Of a stretch of 64,000 bases of DNA, positions 56,346 through 63,620 are shown one piece after another. The position numbers were made by a program, and so were the translations under genes. Position 1 is the stretch's first letter. Every line of letters begins with the position of its first letter. This DNA comes from an uncultured Eubacteriales bacterium (GTDB lineage: Bacteria > Bacillota > Clostridia > Oscillospirales > Oscillospiraceae): positions 20,233 to 84,232 of the forward strand of contig ONOL01000004.1 in the NCBI GenBank assembly GCA_900319465.1. The letters are read 5' to 3'. Under the pieces are notes generated by a model that worked only from the letters and a program-made list of their open reading frames with translations, did no database searches and was not told the DNA's origin.

Positions 56346-56777
56346 TTGAACAGAAACGACAGCCGTTTCGGCAGTCTTCCGAGCTATGCGCCGCTGGCGG
56401 CGGCCTACGTCCCCATGCAAGAGAGCGCGGCCGACACCTATGAGACGCAGGAGGCACTCTACCGCGGCACCCTGTTTCCCGGACTGGACCTGCCGTTCAG
56501 AAACGTAGGGAACGACGGGCTTCCCTCCGGCCCCATGCAGGAGCTGATGGCCATTGACTTCGTTGCCGATGAGCTGGAGCTGTATCTGGACACGCACAGC
56601 GACGACCGGGAGGCTTTCGACATGTACCAGACCTTTCTGGCTCTCGGACGGGAGGCGCGCGAGCGCTATGCCCGCTCCTGCGGGCCGATCACCCAGCCGG
56701 ATATGCTGGGCGCGGATCGCTATACCTGGCTGGGCAATCCCTGGCCCTGGGAATACTGCGCGGGGAGGGAGAGCTGA
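56346..56777 (+). CDS. fused CotJA-CotJB spore-coat protein
   Basis: 143 residues from TTG 56346, which has GGAGGAA 6 nt upstream; the frame also opens at ATG 56247 inside the opposite promoter. Residues 10-52 match CotJA (SYAPLAAAYVPMQ, GTLFPGLDLPF). Residues 62-136 match CotJB (LELYLDTHSDDREAFDMYQ, GNPWPWEY). They are normally separate adjacent genes. The cotJ products are assembled into the spore coat with CotJC, which is the next gene (3 bp). Confidence 0.85.
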   Translation: MNRNDSRFGSLPSYAPLAAAYVPMQESAADTYETQEALYRGTLFPGLDLPFRNVGNDGLPSGPMQELMAIDFVADELELYLDTHSDDREAFDMYQTFLALGREARERYARSCGPITQPDMLGADRYTWLGNPWPWEYCAGRES

Positions 56778-56780
56778 GCC

Positions 56781-57377
56781 ATGTTCGTATATGAAAAGAA
56801 GCTGCAATACCCGGTCAGGATCAAAAACCCGAATCCCGCCCTGGCAAAATTCATCATCAGCCAGTACGGCGGCCCGGACGGCGAGCTCGGCGCGTCCATG
56901 CGCTACCTCAGCCAGCGCTATTCCATGCCCTATCCCGAGCTCAAGGGTCTGCTGACCGACATCGGCACGGAAGAGCTGGGGCATCTGGAGATGGTGGCGG
57001 CGGTCGTCCACCAGCTCACCAGAAACATGACCGAGGAGGAGGTCAGCCGCGCCGGCCTCGACGCCTACTTCGTCGATCACACCGCCGGCGTTTACCCCAC
57101 CGCCGCCTCGGGCTTCCCGTGGTCGGCCGCCGGTATCGGCGTCAAAGGCGACGTGCTCGCCGACCTCAACGAGGACCTGGCTGCCGAGCAGAAGGCCCGC
57201 GTCACCTACGACAACATCCTGCGCCTTTCGGACGATCCGGACGTAAACAACGTGATACGCTACCTGCGGGAGCGCGAGATCGTCCACTACCAGCGCTTCG
57301 GCGAGGCGCTCCGCCTTGCCATGGATAAGATGGACCAGAAGAACCTGTACGCCGTAAACCCCTCCTTCGACCGATAA
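56781..57377 (+). CDS. cotJC: spore-coat manganese catalase family protein CotJC
   Basis: 198 residues. Ferritin-like four-helix protein related to manganese catalase. Metal ligands are visible in GTEELGHLEMV, LAAEQKARVTYDN and REREIVHYQRFGEAL. It follows the CotJA-CotJB gene by 3 bp; cotJ operons are under mother-cell sigma-E in B. subtilis. A GC hairpin 6 bp after the stop probably terminates the operon. Confidence 0.94.
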   Translation: MFVYEKKLQYPVRIKNPNPALAKFIISQYGGPDGELGASMRYLSQRYSMPYPELKGLLTDIGTEELGHLEMVAAVVHQLTRNMTEEEVSRAGLDAYFVDHTAGVYPTAASGFPWSAAGIGVKGDVLADLNEDLAAEQKARVTYDNILRLSDDPDVNNVIRYLREREIVHYQRFGEALRLAMDKMDQKNLYAVNPSFDR

Positions 57378-57383
57378 GATACG

Positions 57384-57418
57384 GCCGCCCGCATCGCGCG
57401 GGCGGCTGTTCCGCTTTT
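57384..57418 (+). terminator. terminator of the cotJ operon
   Basis: GCCGCCCGC (57384-57392), 5-nt loop, GCGGGCGGC (57398-57406), then TGTTCCGCTTTT. Confidence 0.75.
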
Positions 57419-57441
57419 CCCGGCAGCGCGCTTTTTTCCGG

Positions 57442-57470
57442 TTGTGTATTTTCAGCGCCGATGCTATAAT
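57442..57470 (+). promoter_or_regulatory. sigma-A promoter of the Lar-like gene
   Basis: TTGTGT (57442-57447), 17-nt spacer, perfect TATAAT (57465-57470), about 35 bp before the TTG start. Confidence 0.6.
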
Positions 57471-57505
57471 GAAAACAGAATCACGGCATACAGGAGGATA
57501 CGAAA

Positions 57506-57730
57506 TTGAACATCCACGAAAAGCTGATTTTACAGGATTGTCCCTTCTGCGGCGGCGCGGGACTGCTCGAGGAGGAGAACGGCTGGTGCTGGTATGTGAT
57601 GTGCATGGACTGCGGCTCCCAGACGGCGGCCTTCGAGTACCGTACGCCTGAGGAACGTCAGGAAGCCGCCGGCAAGGCCGCCCATCTCTGGAACATCGGC
57701 AAGGTCGTGCGCGCCAATCCCAACGAGTGA
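57506..57730 (+). CDS. Lar-like (restriction alleviation) zinc-ribbon protein
   Basis: 74 residues from a TTG start with AGGAGG upstream. A zinc ribbon uses CPFCGG (C12, C15) and CMDCGS, with the WYVMC and AAHLWN blocks of the Lar_restr_allev family. Lar of the Rac prophage reduces host type I restriction; chromosomal homologues outside phages have no proven role. No phage genes are nearby. Confidence 0.72.
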   Translation: MNIHEKLILQDCPFCGGAGLLEEENGWCWYVMCMDCGSQTAAFEYRTPEERQEAAGKAAHLWNIGKVVRANPNE

Positions 57731-57817
57731 GCGTCCGCCGCCCCCGCCTTCCGGGGCAGAAGCCTTTTCTTTTATTCTCATCAATGCAACAGATATACGT
57801 AGGAGGAGGGAGTTTTT

Positions 57818-60427
57818 TTGCAAGTGAGAGAGAATCTGATCAAGCTCTGCGAAAAAATCAACGACGGGCATTACAAGATCACGCCCGACTGCGCCGAGTA
57901 CCGGGTTTTCGAGAAGTGGATCACGGACGAGCAGATCTCCGTAATGCTGGCGCTGACCAGTATGAAGCCGGCCTTTGTCCCCGTGATCGCCCGCAAGGCG
58001 GGCCTGTCCGTCAAGCGCGCCCGCGAGGTCCTGCACGAGATCACCGAGATCGGACTTGTGGTGCAGGTCATCGTCCCCAAGGTAGGGCTGGAGATCTATC
58101 TGCTGCCGCCCTACACCCCCGGCATTTTTGAATTCCTGCTGGTCAACGAGAAATTCTGCCTGGCACACCCCGAGATCGCCTATGCATTCCATCAGCACGC
58201 GACCACCAGCCAGATCGAGCACGCCCCCAACACCCCCATGGGCGCCGGCATCATGCGCGTCATCCCCATCGAGAGCGCCATCCCCGCCGACGCGCAGAAG
58301 ATCGACAACGAGCGCTGCGATAAGTACATCGAGGACAACGATGGGCACATGAGCATCACGCCCTGCCAGTGCCGCCGCGTGCGCCGCCTCATGGGCGAGG
58401 GCGCGGGCGATCTGGACGAGGGCTACTGCATCTTCATGGGACACGTTGCGGATATGTTCAACCACACCGGCAAGGGCCGCCCCGTCTCCGTTTCCGAGGC
58501 CAAGGCGCTGATCCGGAAATGCGAAGAGCGCGGCTGCGTCCACCAGATCACCACGCTGCACCAGGGCGAGACCTTCGCTATCTGCAACTGCATGCCCGAA
58601 AGCTGCCTCGCGCTCGGCGCGACGCAGTATTACAACACCCCGGCCATGTCCAAGAGCAACTATGTGGCCGAGATCGACCAGGACAAGTGTGTGGCCTGCG
58701 GCCAGTGCACCGACCGCTGCGCCAACAACGCCATCCAGATGGGGCAGAAGCTCTGCGCCATCACGCCGATCGCGCATGAGCACAAGGAGCTTCCCGACGA
58801 CATCGAGTGGACGCCCGAGCACTGGAACCCCGAGCACCGCACCAACCGCGAGTACATCGCGCCCGAGGGCACCGCGCCCTGCAAGACCGCTTGCCCCGCA
58901 CATATCGCCGTACAGGGCTATCTGAAGCTCGCCGCGCAGGGCAGATATCTCGAGGCGCTGGCGCTCATCAAGAAGGAGAATCCCCTGCCCGCCGTCTGCG
59001 GCCGCATCTGCAACCGCAAGTGCGAGGAAGCCTGCACCCGCGGCAGCCTCGACCGCGCCGTCGCCATCGACGAGGTCAAGAAATTCATCGCGGACAGGGA
59101 GCTCGACCGCGACACCCGCTTCGTACCCAAGAAGCTCTACGATTACAGCGACAAGAAGGTCGCCGTCATCGGCGCCGGCCCCGCGGGCCTGAGCTGCGCC
59201 TATTTCCTCGCCGCCGACAATTACAGGGTCACCGTGTTTGACAAGAACCCGCTGCCCGGCGGTATGCTGCGCTACGGCATTCCCTCCTTCCGTCTGGAGC
59301 GCACCGTCCTGGACGCCGAAATCGACGTTCTGAAGGAGCTGGGCGTGATCTTCCGCTGCGGCGTGGAGGTCGGAAAAGACGTCAGCATCCAACAGCTCCG
59401 CGAGCAGGGCTTTGACGCGTTCTACCTCGCCGTCGGCGCGCAGAAATCGGCCGCGATGGGGATTCCCGGCGAAGATCTCAAGGGCGTCTGGGGCGGCATC
59501 GACTTTTTGCGCGAGGTCAACAGCGGCGCCCGTCCCGCCATCGGCAGGAAGGCGGTCGTCGTAGGCGGCGGCAACGTCGCCATGGACGTGGCGCGCACCG
59601 CCGTACGCCTCGGCGCGGACGTGACGGTCGCCTACCGCCGGAAGGAAAGCGATATGCCCGCCGATCCCGACGAGGTTGCCGAGGCCAGGGCCGAGGGCGT
59701 GAAGTTCCTCTTCGAACATAAGCCTGTCGCCATTGAGGGCAGGAACAGCAAGGTCGCCGCCCTCCTCTGCGAGGGAGACAAGCGCGTCAAGTGCGACGCA
59801 GTGCTCGCCGCGATCGGCCAGCGCATTGAGCTCGGCGGGCTCAATCTCGGTGAACTGCAATGTGACGAGAAGGGCCGCATCCAGGCGGACAGCGTCACCT
59901 ATCAGACCGCGCAGCCGGATATCTTCGCGGGCGGCGACGCCCATACCGGTCCCAAGTTTGCCATCGACGCGATCGCGCAGGGCAAACAGGCCGCGATCTC
60001 CATCCACCGCTTCGTCCATCCCGGCCAGAGCCTCGTCATCGGCCGCGACCGCCTCAGCTACCGCGCCTTCGACCTGGAGAACGTGAACTTCGACACCGTC
60101 CGGCGCAGCGCCGATCCCGCTCCGCGGCAGGTGCCCGGTAAGGACGAAAAGAAGGCTTCCACCTTCCGCGACGACCGCCGGACCTTCACCGAGGAGCAGC
60201 TCAAGGCCGAGACGGCCCGCTGCCTCGGCTGCGGCGCCTCCTTCGTGGACCCCAACAAGTGCCTCGGCTGCGGCGTCTGTACGACGCGCTGCAAGTTCGA
60301 CGCGATCCACCTCAAAAAGCGCACCTTCGAGGAGAGCATTGATTACTTCGACCGTCCCAAGGTGCTGCCCGTGTTTATCGCAAACCGCGAGCGCAACATC
60401 CGCATCCGCAAGCAAAACCAGGGCTGA
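57818..60427 (+). CDS. multi-domain Fe-S/FAD oxidoreductase (GltD/NfnB-like) with N-terminal helix-rich and Cys-rich domains
   Basis: 869 residues from a TTG start (GGAGGGAG upstream). Residues 1-105 look like a winged-helix fold. A Cys-rich domain follows (TPCQCRRVRR, AICNCMPESC), then a 4Fe-4S site CVACGQCTDRC (about 287), the GltD-type Fe-S domain (CKTACPAH; CGRICNRKCEEACTRG), FAD site VAVIGAGPAGLSCA (about 447) and NAD(P) site VVVGGGNVAMDVART. The C-terminus has another ferredoxin unit CLGCGVCTTRCKFDA. It would move electrons between NAD(P)H and ferredoxin-like centres; the partner and reaction are unknown. It is not glutamate synthase: no GltA is near. Confidence 0.8.
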   Translation: MQVRENLIKLCEKINDGHYKITPDCAEYRVFEKWITDEQISVMLALTSMKPAFVPVIARKAGLSVKRAREVLHEITEIGLVVQVIVPKVGLEIYLLPPYTPGIFEFLLVNEKFCLAHPEIAYAFHQHATTSQIEHAPNTPMGAGIMRVIPIESAIPADAQKIDNERCDKYIEDNDGHMSITPCQCRRVRRLMGEGAGDLDEGYCIFMGHVADMFNHTGKGRPVSVSEAKALIRKCEERGCVHQITTLHQGETFAICNCMPESCLALGATQYYNTPAMSKSNYVAEIDQDKCVACGQCTDRCANNAIQMGQKLCAITPIAHEHKELPDDIEWTPEHWNPEHRTNREYIAPEGTAPCKTACPAHIAVQGYLKLAAQGRYLEALALIKKENPLPAVCGRICNRKCEEACTRGSLDRAVAIDEVKKFIADRELDRDTRFVPKKLYDYSDKKVAVIGAGPAGLSCAYFLAADNYRVTVFDKNPLPGGMLRYGIPSFRLERTVLDAEIDVLKELGVIFRCGVEVGKDVSIQQLREQGFDAFYLAVGAQKSAAMGIPGEDLKGVWGGIDFLREVNSGARPAIGRKAVVVGGGNVAMDVARTAVRLGADVTVAYRRKESDMPADPDEVAEARAEGVKFLFEHKPVAIEGRNSKVAALLCEGDKRVKCDAVLAAIGQRIELGGLNLGELQCDEKGRIQADSVTYQTAQPDIFAGGDAHTGPKFAIDAIAQGKQAAISIHRFVHPGQSLVIGRDRLSYRAFDLENVNFDTVRRSADPAPRQVPGKDEKKASTFRDDRRTFTEEQLKAETARCLGCGASFVDPNKCLGCGVCTTRCKFDAIHLKKRTFEESIDYFDRPKVLPVFIANRERNIRIRKQNQG

Positions 60428-60477
60428 GCCCGCTCTGAAAAACACAAAAACGGCCGGGAAGCATTTCCCGGGCGCTT

Positions 60478-60651
60478 CAGACCGTAGACAAACCCGTTAC
60501 TGGCTTATGCCGGTAGCGGGTTTGCTGCGTAGATATTGAAAAAATCGGTAAGGAAGTCCAAAACGAACTGAAAAAGCGAGGGAATAGGGCGGGTTTTCCA
60601 CCGCTTTTTTGCTAACTTTATGAGATTTAGGCATGCGTAGGTAAGGGCAGC
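60478..60651 (-). mobile_element. 3' end of a transposase (IS1182/IS5-like) fused to the Rhs remnant
   Basis: The last 48 codons of the Rhs frame read ALTYACLNLIKLAKKRW and then a hydrophobic tail ending NPLPA, typical of the C-terminus of DDE transposases (YACMNLKKLA pattern). The stop lies within an inverted repeat, CCCGTTACTGGC / GCCGGTAGCGGG (60494-60521), followed outward by TTTGTCTACGGTCTGA (60493-60478), which resembles an IS end. No other part of the IS is present. Confidence 0.55.
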
Positions 60652-61979
60652 CTTGTCATAGTAATACGCTGTATATCCGCCCGCCGTGTCCGTGTACAGC
60701 AGAAGATTCCCGCAGCCATCCCATTCGTAGCTGCTTACGACGCCGGCCATGTCCGTTTTCTCAATCAGCCTGCCTGCGAGGTCGTAGCGGTACTGCGTGT
60801 AAGACCCATCCGGCTCGGTCAGGCTGGTGACGCGGCTCATACAGTCGTAGGTGTAGGTCGTGGTACCCTCCGGGCCGCCGACGCAGAGGAGATTCCCCGC
60901 CGCGTCGTAGCGGTACGTAACGCGCTCTCCGCCGCCCGTGACGCTGCTTATTCTCCCGCAGGCATCATAAGTATAGCGGGTTTCGCTGCCGTCCGCAAGC
61001 CGTTCCGAGACCAGATTGCCGTTGAGGTCGTAAGTGTAGCTCGTCACATTCCCCAGCGCGTCGGTGAGGGTAAGGATACGGCCGCGGCCATCGTAGGTCG
61101 CGGTGGCGGTGTTGCCGTTCGCGTCCGTCGCGGAGACGAGGTTGCCGCCGTTCGTCCAGCCGTCCGGGCTGAGCGTCAGGTTCACCACGGCGGGCGGGAG
61201 CGTGTCGCGCCATACGGGAAGCGCACAGGCTTCCCCGACGTTTCCGGCCAGGTACACCGCGCGCAGGCGCAGCGTATGCTCGCCGTCCGCGAGCGCGGAG
61301 AGGTCGAGCGTGAAGCCGACACGCTCCTTGTCCGTCAGGCCGGTCGGGAGATAGTCCCCGTCGTCAAAGGCGTATTCCACCCTCGCAAGCTCCGTCAAGT
61401 CCGTGACGCCGCTCCAGGTGAGCGCCGCCTTGTCCGCGCTGCTCCAATCGTCCGGCGTGATCGCGGCTTCCGGGGCGCTGGGCGGCGTGCGGTCGATGAA
61501 GAGCTGCGCGCCCTTTTCCGCGCCATGGAGCCGGGTCCTGCCCGCCGCTCTTTCCTCCGCCGTGGGCCAGATCCCTTTGTTTTCCGTTGACCAGTAGCTT
61601 CCGCTTCCGGCGGGGAACAGCTCGTACTCCTCGCCGTTGAACACGGCAAGCGTATACGACTCCGCACCGGGCATCGGCGTCCAGCTGAGCTCCACATAGC
61701 CCGTCGCTCCGTCCGCGTTTTGATGCGCGTGGAGCTGAACGTCCGCGTCCTGCACGCTCTCGTTTGAGACCGGCGTATATGTGATTACGTAATATGCGGG
61801 AAACGAAGCCTGCGCCGAGCTGAGGTCGAGGTCGCCGATCCGTCAGCATTATGGGTATAGACAACACCGGCGATTTCTTCCGTCAAGACCCCCGGGCCCT
61901 CGGCGCAGGCCAGCGGGCTTGCCTGAACCAGCAGCACAAGCGCCAGCATCCCCGCAAATAGCCGTTTGAGTGGTTTCAT
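60505..61979 (-). pseudogene. decayed Rhs/YD-repeat secreted protein
   Basis: A signal peptide (MKPLKRLFAGMLALVLLVQA, start 61979 with AAGGA upstream) is followed near 61850 by a -1 frameshift; the rest continues in the second frame from SSAQASFPAYYVITYTPVSN. Then come Ig/fibronectin-like domains (DRTPPSAPEAAIT, SPDGWTNGG) and five or so YD repeats (TYDLNGNLVSERLADGSE, YRYDAAGNLL). At SPDGWTN-GGNLVSATD an Ig domain jumps straight into YD repeats, suggesting internal deletion. The core and toxin tail are missing; the 3' end is a transposase tail. Confidence 0.8.
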
Positions 61980-62163
61980 CTGTCCACATCCTTTTCCTTC
62001 GTTTCAGCAACCCGCGATTACTCTATGTAAAAAGGTATCCGCTGTTTGTCTGATCTTCAACTCTTCGGCACATTTGGTGCTTTTCCGGCGCATTTGGTTT
62101 TTCACTTTATCTGAATTGCTGAAGAAAGGCTCTCGCTTGCTTATCTCGCATGGCAGACCGGTT
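61980..62163. other. AT-richer non-coding spacer upstream of the Rhs remnant
   Basis: No supported gene. A 60-codon minus-strand frame (62004-62186) lacks a ribosome site and family features. The near-repeats AAATGCGCCGGAAAAGCACC and CAAATGTGCCGAAGAG are the only pattern seen. The Rhs promoter should lie here but I see no good one. Confidence 0.4.
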
Positions 62164-62433
62164 TTATTCATCAAGCTTATCGTCAAGCTTATATGATATT
62201 AACTGAAATGTCTGAACGCCGTTATTGTCATACGGTTTTAGTACGGCAACACCGGAGGCCTCCTGTATAAGCTCCGCTCGTTTCTCTGCTTCGCTTGCTG
62301 TCAAATGATAATATCTGTTTTCAACACCATCATCGTTCATATATTGCGTGACATCCAGTTTATAATTATGACCTGCTGACCGAGAAAATGTGTCAATGTG
62401 TGACAAATGAGGTATCCGCCCTCGATCGCGCAA
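62164..62433 (-). CDS. orphan hypothetical protein, possible Rhs-tail fragment
   Basis: Up to 89 residues from TTG 62433; a TAG stop lies five codons further upstream. The second half (YYHLTASEAEKRAELIQEA, then GVAVLKPYDNNGVQTFQLIS) looks like a compact domain. SAGHNYKLD resembles the PSGH hinge after which Rhs toxin tails begin, so this may be a detached C-terminal tail. No ribosome site is seen. Function unknown. Confidence 0.4.
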   Translation of the reverse strand: MRDRGRIPHLSHIDTFSRSAGHNYKLDVTQYMNDDGVENRYYHLTASEAEKRAELIQEASGVAVLKPYDNNGVQTFQLISYKLDDKLDE

Positions 62434-62482
62434 TTCCTCACAGCCCTAAAATGATTGCTTCAAACATAAACAAAGAACAAAA

Positions 62483-62522
62483 ACGACTAAAAGACCCCTA
62501 TAAATAGGGATCTTTTAGTCGT
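62483..62522 (-). terminator. terminator after the immunity-like gene
   Basis: On the minus strand an 18-bp stem (62522-62505 with 62500-62483, one G-U pair, UUUA loop) is followed by TTTTGTTCTTTG. Strong rho-independent form. Confidence 0.82.
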
Positions 62523-62537
62523 CGATCACGTATCTTT

Positions 62538-62607
62538 CGCAATCATTATTCTGAGTAATGATTGCTATTTCAACAAAACCAAGGATATCGTTAAACTTCG
62601 TAACGTC
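62538..62607 (-). repeat. 70-bp 3' repeat, copy 1
   Basis: Begins three bases after the stop of the immunity-like gene. Contains a perfect hairpin GCAATCATTA / TAATGATTGC (62539-62565). 49 of the first 60 positions agree with copy 2 (63205-63274) in my hand alignment. Confidence 0.7.
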
Positions 62608-62610
62608 AGA

Positions 62611-63135
62611 TTATTGTGAATTATACGCACTTAAATCTTGGCACTTTGGGAACGCTTTTTTGAATTTCTCAACGACTTCTTTATTTGTGCTGAGAAGAAG
62701 GACGCATGAACTGTCCCATGGTACGATTTCCATCGTTGCAAGAGGATGCTGAATGGAGGGAGGATTTTTCCAAAAGCCTTCATATCCATTTGACTCCGGA
62801 AGCGGATATTTCAGAATCTCATCAAGCGGAATACTTTTTTCAAATCCGGAAAGGACACCCCAAATCCATTGAGAATCGTCTTCCGAAATAATTTTTGTAA
62901 GTTCTTCTCCGGATAGAAAGTAGTAATCCGGTGCAGAAATCGCTATCGGCTTTCCGTCTTCGTGCTTCCAATGCACACTCGTATTGAGCGCATCTAATCT
63001 GCTGCTATGGGCAACGATTTCGGTATCTGTAATCAGCCAATTGTACTCAATCTGCATGTTTTCAATAGCGTCGAGAACAGATTTGAGATAGGTATAATAG
63101 CGGCAGCTCTCCTTGTCAATTACACCATAAACCAT
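62611..63135 (-). CDS. hypothetical protein, candidate immunity protein of a polymorphic-toxin locus
   Basis: 174 residues from ATG 63135 (GGAGGAGA upstream). No signal peptide or membrane segment; acidic; Trp-rich blocks SQWIWGVLSGFEK, GYEGFWKNPPSIQHP and TMEIVPWDSSCVLLL. Clearly lower GC than the chromosome genes. Position next to a decayed Rhs gene and the style of the protein suggest a cytosolic immunity protein, but I do not recognise the family with certainty. Confidence 0.6.
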   Translation of the reverse strand: MVYGVIDKESCRYYTYLKSVLDAIENMQIEYNWLITDTEIVAHSSRLDALNTSVHWKHEDGKPIAISAPDYYFLSGEELTKIISEDDSQWIWGVLSGFEKSIPLDEILKYPLPESNGYEGFWKNPPSIQHPLATMEIVPWDSSCVLLLSTNKEVVEKFKKAFPKCQDLSAYNSQ

Positions 63136-63182
63136 GCGCTCTCCTCCGATCATAATCTTTCTTAAAATGATAACAGAAAAGC

Positions 63183-63217
63183 AATAGGATTGCTACTGTT
63201 AAAATAGCAATCCTATT
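63183..63217 (-). terminator. hairpin between the two orphan genes
   Basis: AATAGGATTGCTA (63183-63195) and TAGCAATCCTATT (63205-63217) form a perfect 13-bp stem over a 9-nt loop; on the minus strand GCTTTTCTGTT follows. It overlaps the end of repeat copy 2. Confidence 0.55.
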
Positions 63218-63274
63218 CTGGCTAAAGATTGCTATTATATCAAATCAAAGGAAATCGTTAGATTTCGTAACGTC
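63205..63274 (-). repeat. 70-bp 3' repeat, copy 2
   Basis: Begins directly after the stop codon of the partial gene at 63275. It shares GACGTTACGA, the TAACGAT block and TAGCAATC with copy 1 (62538-62607), in the same position relative to the gene. Confidence 0.7.
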
Positions 63275-63517
63275 TCAGCCAAACTCCCTTATGACTTCAA
63301 TCAATCCAATTATATGACTGTTGAAAGTCGGCAGTTCTTCAGCAGGAATCCACAGTTCCTGATGCACATGATTGCCAACAGTATGAACATCAAATTGCCC
63401 GATGTATTCGTCATCCAAGGTGAACCGTGTTACATAGCCTTTTTTATCGCCTGTTTTGGTGTTCCATTTCTCCGCTATCTCGCATGCGTATTCTTCATTC
63501 AATACAGGATAAAAAAT
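63275..63517 (-). pseudogene. C-terminal part of an 'ADP-ribosylation/crystallin J1'-type hypothetical protein
   Basis: The frame reads PIFYPVLNEEYACEIAEKWN, then YVTRFTLDDEYIGQFDVHTVG, HQELWIPAEELPTFN and IGLIEVI. From memory this is the second half of a small family often annotated ADP-ribosylation/crystallin J1. A TTG at 63502 could start translation, but homology continues upstream to about 63517 and then meets a stop and unrelated sequence, so the 5' half has been lost or mis-joined. Confidence 0.6.
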
Positions 63518-63618
63518 GGGGTCTGTTCGGCATTATTCCTGCCTGTGCTCTCGGCATCGCTTCACCTCTCTGTATGTACGGCACAATTCCGATCGCTGCA
63601 TCCTTCCGGCAGCAGGGA
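63511..63618 (+). pseudogene. fragment of a YraQ/DUF318-type permease
   Basis: About 36 codons in one frame read GLFGIIPACALGIASPLCMY then GTIPIAASF, a core membrane motif of predicted permeases (SPLCMYGTIPIAAS). Both flanks belong to other genes, so only a sliver of the gene is present. Confidence 0.5.
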
Positions 63619-63620
63619 TA

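Noticed and set aside
57818-60427. Glutamate synthase small subunit
   Set aside because: Only the central FAD/NAD(P) core is GltD-like; the long N-terminal domains differ and no large subunit is nearby.
62538-63274. Integron attC sites at the repeated 3' tags
   Set aside because: GTTTAAC and ATCTAAC fit RYYYAAC, but no matching GTTRRRY end occurs at a suitable distance in either copy, and no integrase is present.
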